DNA from: Pseudoscleropodium purum
Taxonomy: Eukaryota; Streptophyta; Bryopsida; Hypnales; Brachytheciaceae
Assembly: GCA_963969395.1 (NCBI GenBank)
Contig: OZ017803.1
Location: forward strand, 11,966,001 to 12,030,000
Length of the DNA stretch: 64,000 nucleotides
Direction: 5' to 3'
In this document: one piece after another, positions 1-13,232 of the stretch
How positions within the stretch are numbered: the stretch's first letter is position 1
Layout: each line of letters begins with the position of its first letter
Program-made: the position numbers and the translations under genes
The notes under the pieces: model-generated
Database searches by the model: none
The model's input: only the letters and a program-made list of their open reading frames with translations
What the model was told of the DNA's origin: nothing

Positions 1-2960
1 TTGATTTTGTAGCATTTGTGGTAGTACTCACTATTCTATGATTTTTTTTTTATATTTAAAAATAAAATAAAATATTAATAATTAGTACAAGACTAAAAAT
101 AAAAAATCACCAAAATTTGAAATCCAAAAAATGTAGGTAAAAAAATTATTTACAAACTAAAGTGACAATTTTCTTCAAAAACATTCAAAAAATTAAAATA
201 GAAATTGTCTACTTGTGAGGATTTTATGGTGATTGTAGTTCGCATTTTGCTTACTTCACAAAACACCCAGAACTATAGTATAGAGGTTCAATATCCAATG
301 AATGATCAAATAGTCTAATGTATTGTGATTAGAGTCACTTTTATTAATAGAATTAATCGTACAATGTCAATTCTAAATGGAAATAACATTAAAATATCCC
401 ATTGTTTCTAGTAATTGGGATAAATCAATTATCCAATAACTAGTTTCCATCTGACATACATAGATGCGCAATACAATTATGATGTCCCAATCTTATCCTA
501 GTGTGTTGGTTCAAGCAAGAAGTACCCTTATGCAAGGGAAAACATAACATATAGCTTTAAGCAAACAAGTCCTCAATTCCCTATTGCATTTGCTTAAAGC
601 ATAGGCTTACAATATTCGCTTAAAGAGTCACTCATCATTCATCAAACCACAAGTTAGTATAAACAACTTTATCACACTTCAGTGTCTCAATATTTGCTTA
701 TAGCATTCTATAATAAATTGCTTAAAGCCATTCTATTAAAACAATTTAATTGTACACTCACTTAGCAAGTGTACTATAAGACTATCTAATTGCTTTTAAG
801 TATTCACCAATACAAGGTTGTAATCTATGCCGATTCTCTTTCACATATTCCTTAATCCAATTAAATTCAGTCTTCTAATTTCTAACAAAGCTTCAAGCTA
901 TAACTTAGAGTGCTATTATCCAATCACTAGAAATACATACAAATTCATACACTCACCCAATCACTGGGATTTTTATACAACAAATTTACAATTCAAGTAT
1001 ATTTTTTTACTCAGACATTACTCAGCTTCAAGCCATCAATCGATTTCAATACAAACACTAAAAGTTATCTCTCAACAATAAACATATTAACAATTGCTTA
1101 AGCCTACATCACTCATTGATAAGCTTAAAGCAACACACAATCAAAAGACTTAACATAAATTGCTTAAGCATTCAACTCTTGCACAATAATACTACACGTT
1201 TAAGCAGACATACATTGGTTCAACCAACCAAGCAGTAGACATTACAACTAACTGCTTAAAGCTATAAACTAATTTTCCCTCAACAATTGCTTTAAGCCGC
1301 AATGAAATCACACATTGCTAAAAATAAGTTCAATAATTACAATGATGAAATCAGAATTAGATCACAACAATAGCTTCAAGTACACAAATATATAAATTCC
1401 TTTCACAAGAAACTATACAACAACAACTATACCCAATTGTTGGGACTTAAGCTCAACCAATTGCCCAATCTTTGGGACTTCACACACAATTACAAAATAT
1501 ATGCTTAAAGCTTTATTACAAAGGATGGTTAACTTGAACATCAGTACAAGTGTAAAACTTTGACATACATACAAACACACAATGACGATGTACAGAAGTG
1601 AGAAGTGAGGGAGAAGAAGTAGCTCCCATCCTTATAATACCGGCCAAAGCATTCCTTCAAATCAAACTTGGTTAAACTGTTAATAACCCAACTCTTGCAC
1701 TTCCTGGAATCCTACGGCATTACTCAAAATCAACAACATCTGAGCTCCTATCACGAAGTATTTCTAAAACTGAGTCTAATTTGAAACCCATTCACACAAA
1801 AAAATTAAAAAAATTGTTTATTCAACACATTTATACACTTACAATGATCAAATTTCATCAAAATAATGAGTTCAAAACCATTTTCAATGTTTAGAAGTAT
1901 GCACACAAGAAAGTCCTAACATACAAATGTAGAAGATCCAAGATAATCTATTTTTAGATGTCCCTAATATGAAACATCTTTGCCTACTCTGGCATTACGG
2001 CACATAGATTTAAACTTTAGATTATTAATTTTGGGTAATCAAAAGTATACAACCTCTTAAATCTAAAAGTGCAACAAATTAACAAACTAGAATTTTAAAT
2101 ATAAAATGATTTTTTTTTAATTACTAAAATTTAAAGGATACGAATACAATAGAAAAATCTATTTCCAACAAAAAAAACTTAAGTACATTAGGGTTAGGCC
2201 TCAAAAGTTATTATAAATCACATGCCTATCATATTATCTCTTGAAAAGATACACACCCCTACCAATGAATTTTTTATTCACGAATTTTCACCTAAAACTC
2301 CCTAGGAAAATGGGCAAGCAAATTCCCCAATGCAAATTTTTTTTAACCTTATCTGTTGCCTCACGTTGCTTGATCGCTACCTCATGGCAGCCTTTTCAGC
2401 CTCTTTGTTTCCGTCTCCATTGTCGGCATGTGTCACCAATCACATTTATTTCATTTCTAAGTTGTTGCCTCTCTCCCCAAATTCAGGTTACCTATGCTAG
2501 CTTTTGCAAGTTGTGAGCTCCCATTTCTGAGGTCCACTTTGCCAATTGGTGCTGCTCCTTGCTACAGCTGGGTGCTAAGAGTGCTTTGTATTGAATTTTG
2601 AGTGAATGTGGGCAGCTATGCGCCCGATTTGGTTTTAGAGAATGAGGCATCCTTTGGGCTCCTCGTTTAGTGTGATTTCCGAAGCTTTTGTTGCAATTTG
2701 TGAAGCTTTTGCTATAGACGTTGAGTAGGGTTTAGGGTTCTAGGGAGATTTCAAAATTTTAGAGAGGGGAAATTTGGATTCTTTGTAAATTGGACAATGT
2801 GCGTTTTAGGGTGCTTGTAATTCATGCAAGCGGGCGATCGACAATAAATTGGTAGGGTTCACAATGCCTTGATGTAGACAAGTCCTCTTCCATTTTTTTA
2901 TTTTCTTTGTTGTGCTTGTTGTAGCTCCTCCATTTCGCCTTGCATTAATTTTGCTTACCA
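1..2960. other. AT-rich non-genic DNA with a GCTTAAAGC motif cluster
   Basis: I see no gene here. The two short open frames (827-1081 and 2241-2516) are low-complexity and match no family I know. Between about 550 and 1515 the motif GCTTAAAGC, its partner GCTTTAAGC or a one-base-shorter form occurs roughly ten times, for example near 553, 590, 619, 719, 1098, 1121, 1163, 1252, 1290 and 1503. The motif is nearly palindromic, like subterminal protein-binding repeats of DNA transposons, but I found no terminal repeat or target duplication that delimits an element. 2700-2830 has a few TTTAGGG-like strings, too few to call telomeric. Confidence 0.5.
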
Positions 2961-2980
2961 TGGTTCTCCATTAGTCGATC

Positions 2981-5502
2981 ATGAGAAAATTTCTCTATGA
3001 GGGGAGACTTCAATCTTTACAGTCTCACTATAATCTTCCTATTACCATGCAGGTTGAGGGGAACAACCTTCGAGACTGTCACTTAGCAGCAAGTGAACTT
3101 GAAGTTGAACATGTACTTCTAGGCACCCCTCTTGCAATTGATGACATTGACGACAATGACATTGTGGTGGTGTCTTCTACTGCAGCTCCAAAGGTTGTCA
3201 TTTTAAATTCGAACAAGGCTTCTATGGTGCACGAATTGGTTTGTTCACGTCGAAAGAGTTATGAGCTCAATTGACAATGGCAAGATATATGGGCTGCTTA
3301 AATGCCATGGGCAGAGAGCATAGTCAATGCAGATAGAAGTGTTTGCCAAGTATGTTGCAAGATCTGCTCTGATGTTGAGGGGAGGGAGAAGCTACCAGTT
3401 TCCAAACTTGATTTGCTTTGGAAACATTGTGGGAGAAAGAAGACCACTACTTTGTTTGGAAGGTGAAGGTAGGCCAACACTATTTCTTGAGCAATAATGC
3501 CCATACCAAAAATGAAAAAATATACTTTGCATGTTTGGGGAAGGCTGGAGACATTGTCTTGGAACAGGTGGCGATGGGGACAATGAAAGAACAAAAGAGA
3601 AAAATGGTGTAGTTTCAAGCAATTCTCTAGTTGTTGATGTAGGGTCAGCCACTGATGCAGTATAAAAAGATGAGAGACACGTTTTAGCTTTTTCTTGTGT
3701 CGGACTTTCTAATGAAGCATTGGAGCATTGTGGTGGGGTGGGAGATGTCTAATCACTTGGCCATTGCATTGGCGGAGCATATGAAGAAGGTCATTTCTAA
3801 GGCTTGTGTCTTCTCTTTGAGTGCAGATGAGGTGATCACAATTGACGGTTAGTCTTGGCTGTCAATTCATTTGTATATGTGTATTGCATTCAAAAGAGTC
3901 CCCATTTTGATTTCCTTGAGTCAACTTAAAGAGGGCAATGGAGCTTTGGCTATCAAAAAACCCATTGAAGGAATGGTGAACCATCAATCTAGACTCTCAG
4001 TAGCCAAAGTGGAAAACTTGCTTGTGTCTTTTGGGGTGGATGCATGGGGTGTCTATTTTTTAGGGACGCTGAAATTGTATCACCACGTTGATGAGGCAAT
4101 ACATGGCCCCTTTTTTGCTTGGAGTGCATTGTATGGCACACCTAACTAACCTAGATGTGGAGCCTTTGTCTGACTTGCCAATTGTGGTGAAGATCGAAAA
4201 CTTGTATCAAATGATGTATGCATATTTTAGCCACAATCCAAAAAGCCATTTGAAATTTCAAAAACTTGCTGACTTAGTGGAAATAGAGGGACGTCGGATG
4301 CTTTGAAATGTGAAAACAAGATGGCTTTTGTTGTTGGAGCCCTTGAAGAGAGTCATGGGAGAGTACAAGACTCTTCTAGTCAAGGTGTATGAAGATGCAA
4401 CCATTAAGGAGCCCGAGCTTACTGCAAAGTAAGCTGTTGCGAAGGAGTTAGCCTACCACAACTATGACCTCTTCTACAATGTTAGTACCTTGCTCACATT
4501 GCCTTGTCTGATGCCATTGCTTGATTCGATAAATTGTCTTATGAAATTTGCCCAGTCTAACAATGTGTTCATTAATGACTACATTGTGGTAGTTAAAATA
4601 TGCCAAAGTGAATTGTTCATGATGTATTTGGATAAAGACACTGCTTGGCAGATGCAATACTTTGAAATGTTTTATGATATTGTGCATGATCATTCTTACT
4701 CCATTTCTCAGGAGTCGATTACAAGTGATTTGAATAATGGTAGAGAGATGCTTGCCTTCCATATAGGAAGCTACTCTTACCCAGCACATAGCATTTGAGC
4801 TATCAGTGACAAAAATTTGCCAATGAGCCAAGAAGACTTGGTTGCTATCATTACTTCTATTAAGGCCCAATGCCATGATGCTGCAGAGATTCTCACACTT
4901 GAGCTTGACGTTCAATTTTCATAGGTTGAGTTATTTAATGCTTTAGGCATAGTATTCCCTCAATATTGGTTGTAGCCCAATTGTGACGATTTGTTTTCCT
5001 AGCATGTCAAAACATTGCGTTTTCACTTTGCAGTAGTCCACACAATGAACTTGGGCACTGAGGCCGAGCCTGACTTGTAGCAAGTAGATCTCATTTTGGA
5101 TGGGAGGTTGATGTCTTTGTAGATGTCACTTTTCAAGCTTAAAATGAAGTCACACACTAAAGCAGCTATGGAAGAAACGATAGATGAGAATCCTGTTATT
5201 AAGATTTAGATTCGCATTAGGCAGAATGCCTTGATGCTAAACTGCTTGTTAGAGTTCATTAAGCTAGCCGAAATTGCAATCTGTGTGGTCTTGGGCAACG
5301 TGGAGGATGAGCAGACATTTTCTACTTTGACCTTCATGAAGTCCAAGCTCCGAAATTGCCTTATAGGGCACATTGATACTTGTGTGAAATTCTTCTCATA
5401 GGAATTCTTTACTATTGAAACTTTTCCTCTATCCAAGGCCATTACTACAATGGTGGGAGGAACGATCATGTCGGGGAATAGATATGTAAGATTTGTTTCC
5501 AT
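2981..5502 (+). pseudogene. Decayed hAT-like transposase
   Basis: Transposase of the hAT superfamily, which would cut and paste a DNA transposon in the nucleus. Pieces in several forward frames are collinear: an N-terminal part (2981-3274), a core with the SQLKEGNGALAIK stretch and the LGVHCMAHLTNL-type stretch (3871-4306), a helical middle (4490-4798), and near 5290-5400 the C-terminal EDEQTFSTLTFMKSKLRN stretch, which resembles the hAT dimerisation motif. Many stops and frameshifts break it, so it is a pseudogene. It is clearly distinct from the fresher hAT transposase at 41488. I could not identify terminal inverted repeats or a target duplication. The long minus-strand frame 4448-4915 is only its antisense. 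Family assignment is by pattern recognition; a related zinc-finger/DUF4371-type domesticated transposase is the alternative. Confidence 0.72.
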
Positions 5503-5559
5503 TAAACCGGTAAGTTTTGAGTTCTAAGTTCTTCTATTAAATTACTAACTTGGTTGGGG

Positions 5560-5660
5560 GTGGATGGGATCACTCATTGCATTTGGGCAAGGCCTCATAG
5601 TCGGGGTTCAATTCCCATGAGTGATTGCTTATGTAAACTATGAGATACATTGTTGTGTTG
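5560..5660 (+). repeat. Possible tRNA-derived (SINE-like) fragment
   Basis: GGTTCAATTCC at 5605-5615 matches the pol III box B consensus except for one base, and lies in a stretch that can be read as a tRNA-like body. No convincing box A or target duplication was found, so this is weak. It lies just downstream of the hAT pseudogene and may be part of that element's tail. Confidence 0.2.
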
Positions 5661-8600
5661 CTATTTTTTTTGCTTGTGAATGTTTTGCATTTAGGGACCT
5701 ATGACGGAACGGGGAGCCACAACAATGCTATCACCAAATCATCGATGATGGAATGGGGCAGCTTTGCCAATGGCCCCAATAAGTTTTAAGAAAATAAAAA
5801 AATAACAACTGTAAGTCACCATGAAAACCACCTGCTTCATTCTAATGTAGCTAGGCTACCTAGTGAAATTGCAAGGAAACGAGCCAACAAAGCAACTCCA
5901 AAACCCACAGGGTAGTGTATCGCTTGACCCCACCTTAAAATATTCGTCGACCCCTACCAAATTTACACACACCACCCTGAAAATCCTTAGCCAATTGAGT
6001 TTTCAAAAACAAATAAACAAAAGTACCATTGATGTCATCCATTCGTCAAAATTCCACACCATTGATTTGCCAAAAATAAATAGCCATCACTTTGGGATAT
6101 GGGTAGAAAAGAATATACAAATATATAATATGAATATAGTTATATATACAAAATACGATACAAATATAGATATATAAAAGGAATACAAATACGACAATAT
6201 ATCCAATATTAATTGCAATTCCAAAGCTCAATCTAAAATTACAAATAAAGGTGGTGGTGGTTTGGATTTGGGCTGGGGTTTGGCTAGGATTTGGGATTTT
6301 TTTTTAAATGTCCTATCTCCAGGTGACATATGTACAATACAAGTACATTTAAATTTTCATTTATTACCTAATAAAATTGTTACTTGTAGTGACTATGCAC
6401 TCACAATGCATTCAAAAGACAAGTTACAATATTTACATGGAATGAGAAAGGATTAGAGTTTATTTGGAAATACTTTGTCAAATGGAAATTAGAGTCTAGC
6501 TATTGGAAACGGATTGAAATTTTCTTTGTCAATGTACTTTGCACATGCATACTCATCATCAAGACAATATAAATCAATGTCTTGGGTGGAATGTAAAATG
6601 TAATATTCATAATATAGAGTAAAAAAAGGGATTGTACAAAGATCTTTTGAGCTACTACATGATGTCAATGTGTCAATACAATAGACCTTTCCAAGCGGGC
6701 AATAGATTCTTGAGCCTTGTCTCTATATAAGGAGGCAACCATCTTCTATGCAATATTAAAGAATCATACCTAATGTAGGGTCTAGGGATGTTAAAGGAGT
6801 CAGTGCTTGCAAGGATCTAATGGGGTACTATCAATATTGATGTATTGCAAGCACAATCTCTTGACCATGTGGCATTTGATAGTGTGTGTTGAGTACCAAT
6901 GCATGTCACGGTGTTGCTTCTATAGCTTGGTATTGTCAAATACCTTGAATGTGGTGTCCATGTTTTAGAACCAAGTGATGCTAACTATACAATTAATCTC
7001 ACTTGTTTTCTTTATAGCAATAGATTTTTTTTCCAATGTTCTAATCTTTTCAATTATTTTACTTACAATAGTACAAATCTATTTCGAATAAAAAATTTCA
7101 AACTATGATTTAGTGTTAAATTTGGGCTGGAACTAATCCAATTACATTTAAATTAACGCAAATTTAACACAAAATCATGGTTTGAGATGTTTTTTTAAGG
7201 TAAAATTAAGCCAATGATATTTAAATTTATCCAATTTGCAATTCTCCCATCAAAAGAACAAGAAATCAAAGAATATTTTACAAGAAGAATTTTGATCAAT
7301 TCATTTTTAGAAAAAGATCCATTATATATATATATATAATGGATATGTCTAAAATCAAGCATTTCAATTGAATTTGTTAGAGACCGATGTTGTGCAACTT
7401 CAAATGGTGGATGTTGATTCACCCATGTTTGTCTTGCCATTTTTCTATTTACTATGTTTCATCAATCTTTCTTCCCTCATCTTTCTTTTCTTTATCAAAT
7501 TCAGATGTGGCTTAAGTCATTGTGACCAATTTTTTTATTCTTTCCTATTTAATCGATTGTTTTAGATTTAGATTTTCACATTGGTGATTCAATTAATCCA
7601 TACTTTGTTTGTATGCTGTCTTTTAAGTAGATAGTGATAAACGTGCTCCGTTTTCTCCAATTTACACTTGATAAACTAAAGAGGTACACACGTCATTGTG
7701 CCATTGGTTGTTAAGCTTTCATGAAATTTTGAAAGGAATATCAAAGCCTTTTTTCTATTGGTTGTGCACTTTTGGATACATTGTTGAGAGATGAAGTTGA
7801 TTGTTTAAATGGACCCATAAACTGCTAATTTCATGAAGTCGACACAATCGAAAAATTCTCTACCATTCTAGCATTCAAAACCTCTACTACATGCCAATTC
7901 CAATCTAATCTTGATAATCAAAATCAACAAACATCTAATTCACTTGTGTGTCCATTTCCAGTAGTCGTTACGCTCAACTTTTGAATTTCACAATTCCTAA
8001 CCACCAAGGGCAAGAAGCACAAGAAGGGTTTAGACAACCAAAAGCAATGAATGAAAATCTCTCAAGATAGTAGCAACCAAAAAATTCAACCTCATTCTAA
8101 AACAAACAAATATGTAACCCTAAATCTATTAAAACCAAAAATCAAACAAAAACCAACAAACATGCAATTCACCTACAATGTCCATCTCCCAACATTGTTT
8201 GCATTCATATTTAGTTTTTGAATCCCACAATTATCAACCACGACACACTTTCAGAGAAGCTTGAAGCACAAGAAGGGATACCATTAACATTGTACAACGA
8301 AAACAAATGAGAGCACTTGAATCAAAAAGAAAACTCTAGCGTTCTATCGGCTCTAGCAAGGCTTCAACTCTAGTGAGGTACCATACTAAAACCCTTAGAT
8401 CTAATGCCACGTTCAAACCCTAATGAATGGACAGTTAGAGATGGATTCTAGTTTATCAACCGTCATTAATTTTTCTTCCAATCAACAACAAGAGAGGGGG
8501 GATCTTTTAAAAAAAAACAATCAATGGCTTCTATTTTTTAAAACCAAGGGACAAGGGCAAGCGATGTTGGAGGCATCATTATAGTAGATATTGGCTATTG

Positions 8601-9490
8601 AGTTTTTTGCCTTAATGTAATCGTGTCAATGATTGTGTTGGTTTGAGGTTTTTATAGATTTGAAAATCATTGATTAGTTGATTATTGAAGTAGAAAAATT
8701 CAACCACTATTAGTTGGAATTATGTTATCTTTAGTAGAGCAAGTAGCGTGATCAAGACAAATTAGAGTCTAGAGTGATTGATTTCAAGGTGGTGGAGAGG
8801 GTTGCCTTTCTTAGTACAATAGATCATTTTGATAACTCAAAAGAATACATGTGATCACTTGTCAAAAACAACCACAATAATCCAATTTGTAGTGTGTAGA
8901 GGTGACCTTCCATGTGCCATTCAACAATGCCTAGGCATTCTACATTTGTCATTGCTTCAATATGTAACATCAATGATCCAATTGCTTGGCATTTCTTCTT
9001 GGAAAGATATATTATTGCCAATTTTTTTGGTTTGTACTAAAATAATAGTACACCTAAAACCAACTAACTTATACATTCTTGTTTAAAATGTATTCCTACT
9101 ATTTATGAGAGTCTAGGATTAGTTTTAGAAACATGTATTTTCCATAATTTGAAATTCTATAGTTTATTCATATGGTCTCCCAAAAATTCATTCTCAAAAT
9201 TAAAAATCCCGTTTGAACTACCAATACGACTTTACAAAAAAATTAAGTATAATAATGGATACTATACTAAATTGCTTATTGTATTGGTTTTAGATGTGGT
9301 TACCTAATCATTACTTTTGTGATGTAACAGGTTATGAAACTCTCTCTTACTATCAATGTGTCATGATATATTGAGTGTTGTTGATTGCTTTACAAAGTTA
9401 TTATATTGTTGCAATTAATGTGAAGTAGGATAATCCTTCAAGATGAGATTCACAAGAATTTCTTCTTTTATTATCATTTTTGTTATATTT
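5661..9490. other. Non-genic AT-rich DNA, probable old repeat fragments
   Basis: I see no gene. 6100-6180 is TA-rich low-complexity sequence. At about 6718-6765 a TATA-like element (TCTATATAAGGAG) followed by AATATTAAAGAATCA resembles the promoter and polyadenylation part of an LTR, so a degraded LTR around 6460-6900 is possible. 7325-7345 is a short TA run. 7925-8290 holds a degenerate direct duplication, listed separately. Confidence 0.4.
7925..8290 (+). repeat. Degenerate direct duplication, about 230-bp period
   Basis: The segment 7925-8045 is repeated in the same orientation at about 8150-8285. Both copies run CAACAAACAT..AATTCAC, then GTCCAT.TCC, then TTTTGAAT..CACAATT, then AAGCACAAGAAGGG. 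The copies differ by many substitutions and small indels, so the duplication is old. No open frame spans it. Confidence 0.55.
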
Positions 9491-9496
9491 TGCACG

Positions 9497-11618
9497 TTGT
9501 TGGGTTGTGAGGCCCTTGCTTTGGGAAAGGATTGGATTTCTGGCTGCAACTAGAATCAATTCAGGATATAAAAGTATAAATGGTATACCACCTCAAAATA
9601 TAAGAAATGAAATATTTATAATATAAAATCTCTTGAGGTAACAAAAGTATAAACCTTCATACACAAAGGTATATCACTTTGTGTGCAAAGCATATAAAAG
9701 TGGTAAATTCATATGATACATATATCTTGAGTGTATATACACTTGTAATTGTCATGTATAAATATGGTATAAATACAAATATCAATACATATATAATACA
9801 TATAAAGTATAAGTATCCATGTCCATATATATCATGTATAAATATTGTATAAAATGTGTATAAACTGTACAAATCATGTATAAGTCGAAACCCTTGCAAA
9901 GTTCTTATGAGTTTTGTTGCCAAACTTCAAGTATATGCCATAGCCACCTCAAAACTCCAAATCAAGAGTTCTATATTATTTTGGAAAGCTATAAAAATAT
10001 TACACAATCTCCCTAAAACTCAAATCCAAATAAGTTACTACCCATTATTTATAGAGTCTTAAAGTATACACTTTCCAAGTCAAAGGCAGTTGCTCATGTT
10101 TCCGCTTTGGAGTCCATCTCGGTTTCATATAACTATATAAGCTCCAAATTCTTTGTGCCATATCTTTTTAGAAATTGACTTTATAATACACATCCTCAAG
10201 AAATCTCAAGTAAAAAACATACAAACTTTGCTCTTAGTGCTTTGTCAAAGTTGAGACTATCTCTAAGCTCTAGTTTCGGTAACTAATCTACACCTTCTTC
10301 ACTCATATACTCATAAATTTTTCAAAAGAACTTCAAATGAAGTGTGCTATAACTTCTCAAGAAGATAATAACTTTATAAATAATTCATCTAAAACTCAAA
10401 AACAAAAACATCCTAACCAAACTTCTACAAACATTCAAAATTTTGTTCTACAAACTTAAAAAGTAACAGACCTTCTTTCATTCTATCACTTATAACTTTC
10501 ACATACACGCTTCTAATAGAATAAGTCATAACTTTCTAAAATCACAACAACATAATAAACATTCTGTTTAAATTTCATCAGCAAATACACAATATACATT
10601 GAGATATACCTCTCCAAACCCTGGGTACTCTCCCAAAACTAAGAATGAAGGAAGAGGAAGAAGACCCCGACTCCTTATCCTACCCCAAAGGCCACATCAG
10701 CCCATACCTAAGCCACACGGGCATCTAAAATTCCATTGGCCACCTCCTTTGACTTCTTTTAATCCTTATTTATCCTTTTAACTAGTCATCAAACCACTAA
10801 AGTCCACTAGAAGGGTATACTATCATATCACTTTCTCCTTCTATTTCGAACACATCAAATAACTTCTAAATAAAACTCCAAAATGCAAAACCAAACAATT
10901 GGAATTAAATATATGTTTATTGAAGGTAAAAAACAAAGTTTTAAAACAAACATCATTCCATTTTCAAGAATTTAAGGATGCATCAGATGGTAGTTGTGAC
11001 ATATTTTGCACAATCTATATTTGTTAAAGAATTAACTGGACCTTTTAACCAACATTGATGGCCATGGCTTCTTTTGATAAGTTGAGCCATACAATAGTAT
11101 TGATCATCATTCAAGCCTTCAAAACACCCTTCAAACATTATTTCTCTACTTCTAAGTTCAACGCACTCAACTTGCAACAAAATCACTAATGCATAAGCGT
11201 TACGTTGTAGATTCCTATGGCATTGCTGCTCCACGCAAGGTTGCTTACTTGCTTTAGCGGCTGAGAAGGCCCAACTTCATCTTATAGATGTTCATATACA
11301 AGCATAAGTGTCAGTGGCGAAAGGGATTGATTTGGCAGTTGAGATAGAGAATACTCAAAGTCCTACTTTGATTATAGCTGATCATCTTAAGACTAAAAAA
11401 ACCCCCTTTAGTTCGACATTCTAAATTCAAAACAAAAAATGAAGAGAATATCAAATTGATGAAGCTTTAGGGCGATGTCCTTCTCTTTTATAATGAGAAG
11501 GAGTCACCTTGAAGCCTTTTCAAGTAATGTCATTTTTGCATTTTATTATTATAATAAAAACTAACTAAATATTATATGAATCCATATTTCACATAACAAA
11601 CACATTTATAATGCGACA
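9497..11618 (-). repeat. 3' LTR, about 2.1 kb, containing a small ORF
   Basis: The LTR starts TGTCGCATTATAAATG on the minus strand, directly after the purine-rich tract, and ends CAACCCAACA at 9497. It is collinear with the solo LTR at 12846-15810: shared landmarks include the GGCTTCAAGGTGA stretch, a TATA-like box, the ATGTCGAA translation start, the small ORF, the GATGCCC..GGGCTGATGT stretch downstream, and the CTGCAACTA stretch near the 3' end. 9640-9880 is TA-rich low-complexity sequence inside this LTR. An LTR of this length with an internal ORF is large for a Ty3 element. Confidence 0.75.
10983..11419 (-). pseudogene. LTR-encoded small ORF, broken copy
   Basis: This is the homologue of the better preserved frame at 13729-14187. 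The conserved part (10983-11234) has LQRNA.ALVILLQVECVEL, SREIMFEGCFEGLNDDQ and GHQCWLKGPVN, in the same order and spacing as the other copy. The upstream part, from the shared ATG near 11417-11419, is interrupted by stops. Function is unknown; I recognise no domain. Conservation of this reading frame between two independently inserted LTRs argues that it was once translated. It could equally be the remnant of a host gene caught in the LTR. Confidence 0.55.
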
Positions 11619-11630
11619 TCCACCTCCTCC
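11619..11630 (-). promoter_or_regulatory. Polypurine tract next to the 3' LTR
   Basis: On the minus strand GGAGGAGGTGGA lies immediately before the LTR start TGTCGCATT. This is the expected position and composition of the plus-strand priming site of an LTR retrotransposon. It overlaps the last codons of pol. Confidence 0.7.
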
Positions 11631-12845
11631 AAATCTACACATCTTCCAGAATGTACCAAGTGTTCCTCTTCTTTTCCTTGAGTATCTAATTCTTCATTTT
11701 CATAATTTTTGTCTTGTCCTAGTGATAAATATAAGAATGTTTGAAGATTTTGAACTGAGTATCTTCCATCTTTTCTTTTGAATGCTTTCATATGCTTCTT
11801 TGCCACTAGGATTTTGAGTAGAGTCCCATCTAATTCACGAAGTGAATAAGTTGCATTGTCATGTACTCTAACCTCTACATATGGACCGAACCATCTTTGT
11901 GCAAATTTTTTGAGTATACTATGTTGATGTTTAAGAGAGATATCAAAGACTAACACCCAATCTCCAGCTTGTATCCATTTGGTTCAAAGTTGATGGGTTT
12001 TGTTGAACCTTTCTTTATTGTCTAACTTTGCTGCCTATAGTTTTTCTAATGCAATTTTTTAGTTCTTTGGCAATCTTTGAAGTTGTTGAATCTTGAGTTC
12101 CAAAAGCCTCTCCATTGAGAGTCCATCTTCCCATGCCCAAAACACCCAAGTTGGTATTGATTCTTCGACTAGCATAATTGGTTTTTGACCCAACATCAGT
12201 TCAATAGGCATGTAACTGATAACTATGTTGTACGTGGTGCAATCTACCTACAAAGTAAATGGTAGAAGTCTTGGCCAATGTTTTGGCTTTCCCTTACGAG
12301 CTTTGACAAGTGCATTAAAAATTGGAGGATGTCATCTTTTGCTTTTGCTATAAGTTTCGGGATTATAAACCATTGTCAACCTCAATTTTACCCCATATCT
12401 ATTAAAGAAGACTTTGGCCTCTGATGCATCCAACTCCCTTCTATCAACTCTCATTCTACCAATGCTACCATATCTACTAAAGATATCTTGAAGTATAAAC
12501 TTGCATATCTTTTCAGTAGACTTGGTCCTTAAAGCTCTCCCTTCAACAAAATTTGAGAGCTCCTCCCTAGCTAGTACTAGATATTTCATGCTCTATAAAC
12601 CCAAAGGCATTGCAACTAAGTCAATTACCCATTGAAAATGTATAGCAAGTGGATAGGTTGGATGCAATTCATCTTTGTATCTAACTTTAGATTGTAGTTG
12701 ACATTTTGTGTACAAAGATATAAAATTTTCTACATCCTTGTATAAACCCTTCTACCAATATTGTTCTTTAATCTTTGTATAGGTTGTCAAAACTTCTCTG
12801 TGCCCTGCCCATAGTGTGTCATGAAATTCTTTGAGGATTTGCGTT
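11619..12845 (-). pseudogene. Integrase, zinc-binding, core and C-terminal parts (Ty3/gypsy pol)
   Basis: This is the 3' part of the pol polyprotein. In translation order it holds the H-H-C-C zinc-binding domain (about 12650-12845, with GHRE..TTYTKIKEQYW), the start of the integrase core with LHPTYPLAIHFQWVIDLVA (about 12610-12670), the core (12332-12589, with SRYGSIGRMRVD and RYGVKLRL), and the C-terminal module (11606-11956, with KKFAQRWFGPYVEVRVHDNATY and ELDGT.L). The core and C-terminal pieces lie in separate frames with stops between them, so it is inactive. The last codons run into the LTR start. Upstream it is interrupted by the insertion at 12846-15810. Confidence 0.82.
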
Positions 12846-12879
12846 GTTGTGCTTCAAAATGGCTCAATATGTAAATATA

Positions 12880-13155
12880 TAGGGTTGACACGACGTCCGG
12901 ACGCGGACGCTGTGTCCGCAACGTCCGCTGACATTCGCGTCTCGGCGGACGCAGCGTCCGCCCGTCCGTCCGTCCGCCCGATTACAGCCGTCCGATCGAC
13001 GTGCGGACTGATCTGGTCCGCATGATCTGGGCGTCCGCCTCGGGCCGTCCGCTTTCCGACAGCGGTCAGGACACTGCGTCCGCTAGCATCCATGCGTCCG
13101 GACGTCCGGAAAACGGACGCTATTTTGGGGCGGACGTTGACATTCGTCAACCCTG
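12880..13155 (+). mobile_element. hAT MITE, family A copy 1
   Basis: 276-bp, GC-rich, non-coding. Terminal inverted repeats TAGGGTTGAC and GTCAACCCTG, flanked by the perfect 8-bp duplication TAAATATA (12872-12879 and 13156-13163), the hAT signature. Its left half matches the left terminus of the 10-kb hAT at 35319 and its right half matches that element's right terminus at 45336, same orientation, so it is an internal-deletion derivative. The interior is packed with GTCCG/CGGAC repeats. Short open frames in it on both strands are a side effect of GC content. Confidence 0.93.
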
Positions 13156-13232
13156 TAAATATATTATAAAATGTCATGAAAGTTTGTTTTGAAATATAAG
13201 TAAAAATAAATAAAAAAATAAAAAGATTGATA

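Noticed and set aside
4448..4915. 155-codon minus-strand frame
   Set aside because: Antisense of the decayed hAT transposase, whose forward frames carry the family motifs.
5605..5615. Box B-like GGTTCAATTCC as a functional tRNA gene
   Set aside because: No cloverleaf or box A can be formed upstream; kept only as a weak SINE-like fragment.
12831..13192. Open frames on both strands rich in Arg, Asp, Ser and Ala
   Set aside because: They lie in the GC-rich family A MITE, where stop codons are rare by composition; the same happens at 22246-22580, 39507-39861 and 45155-45346.
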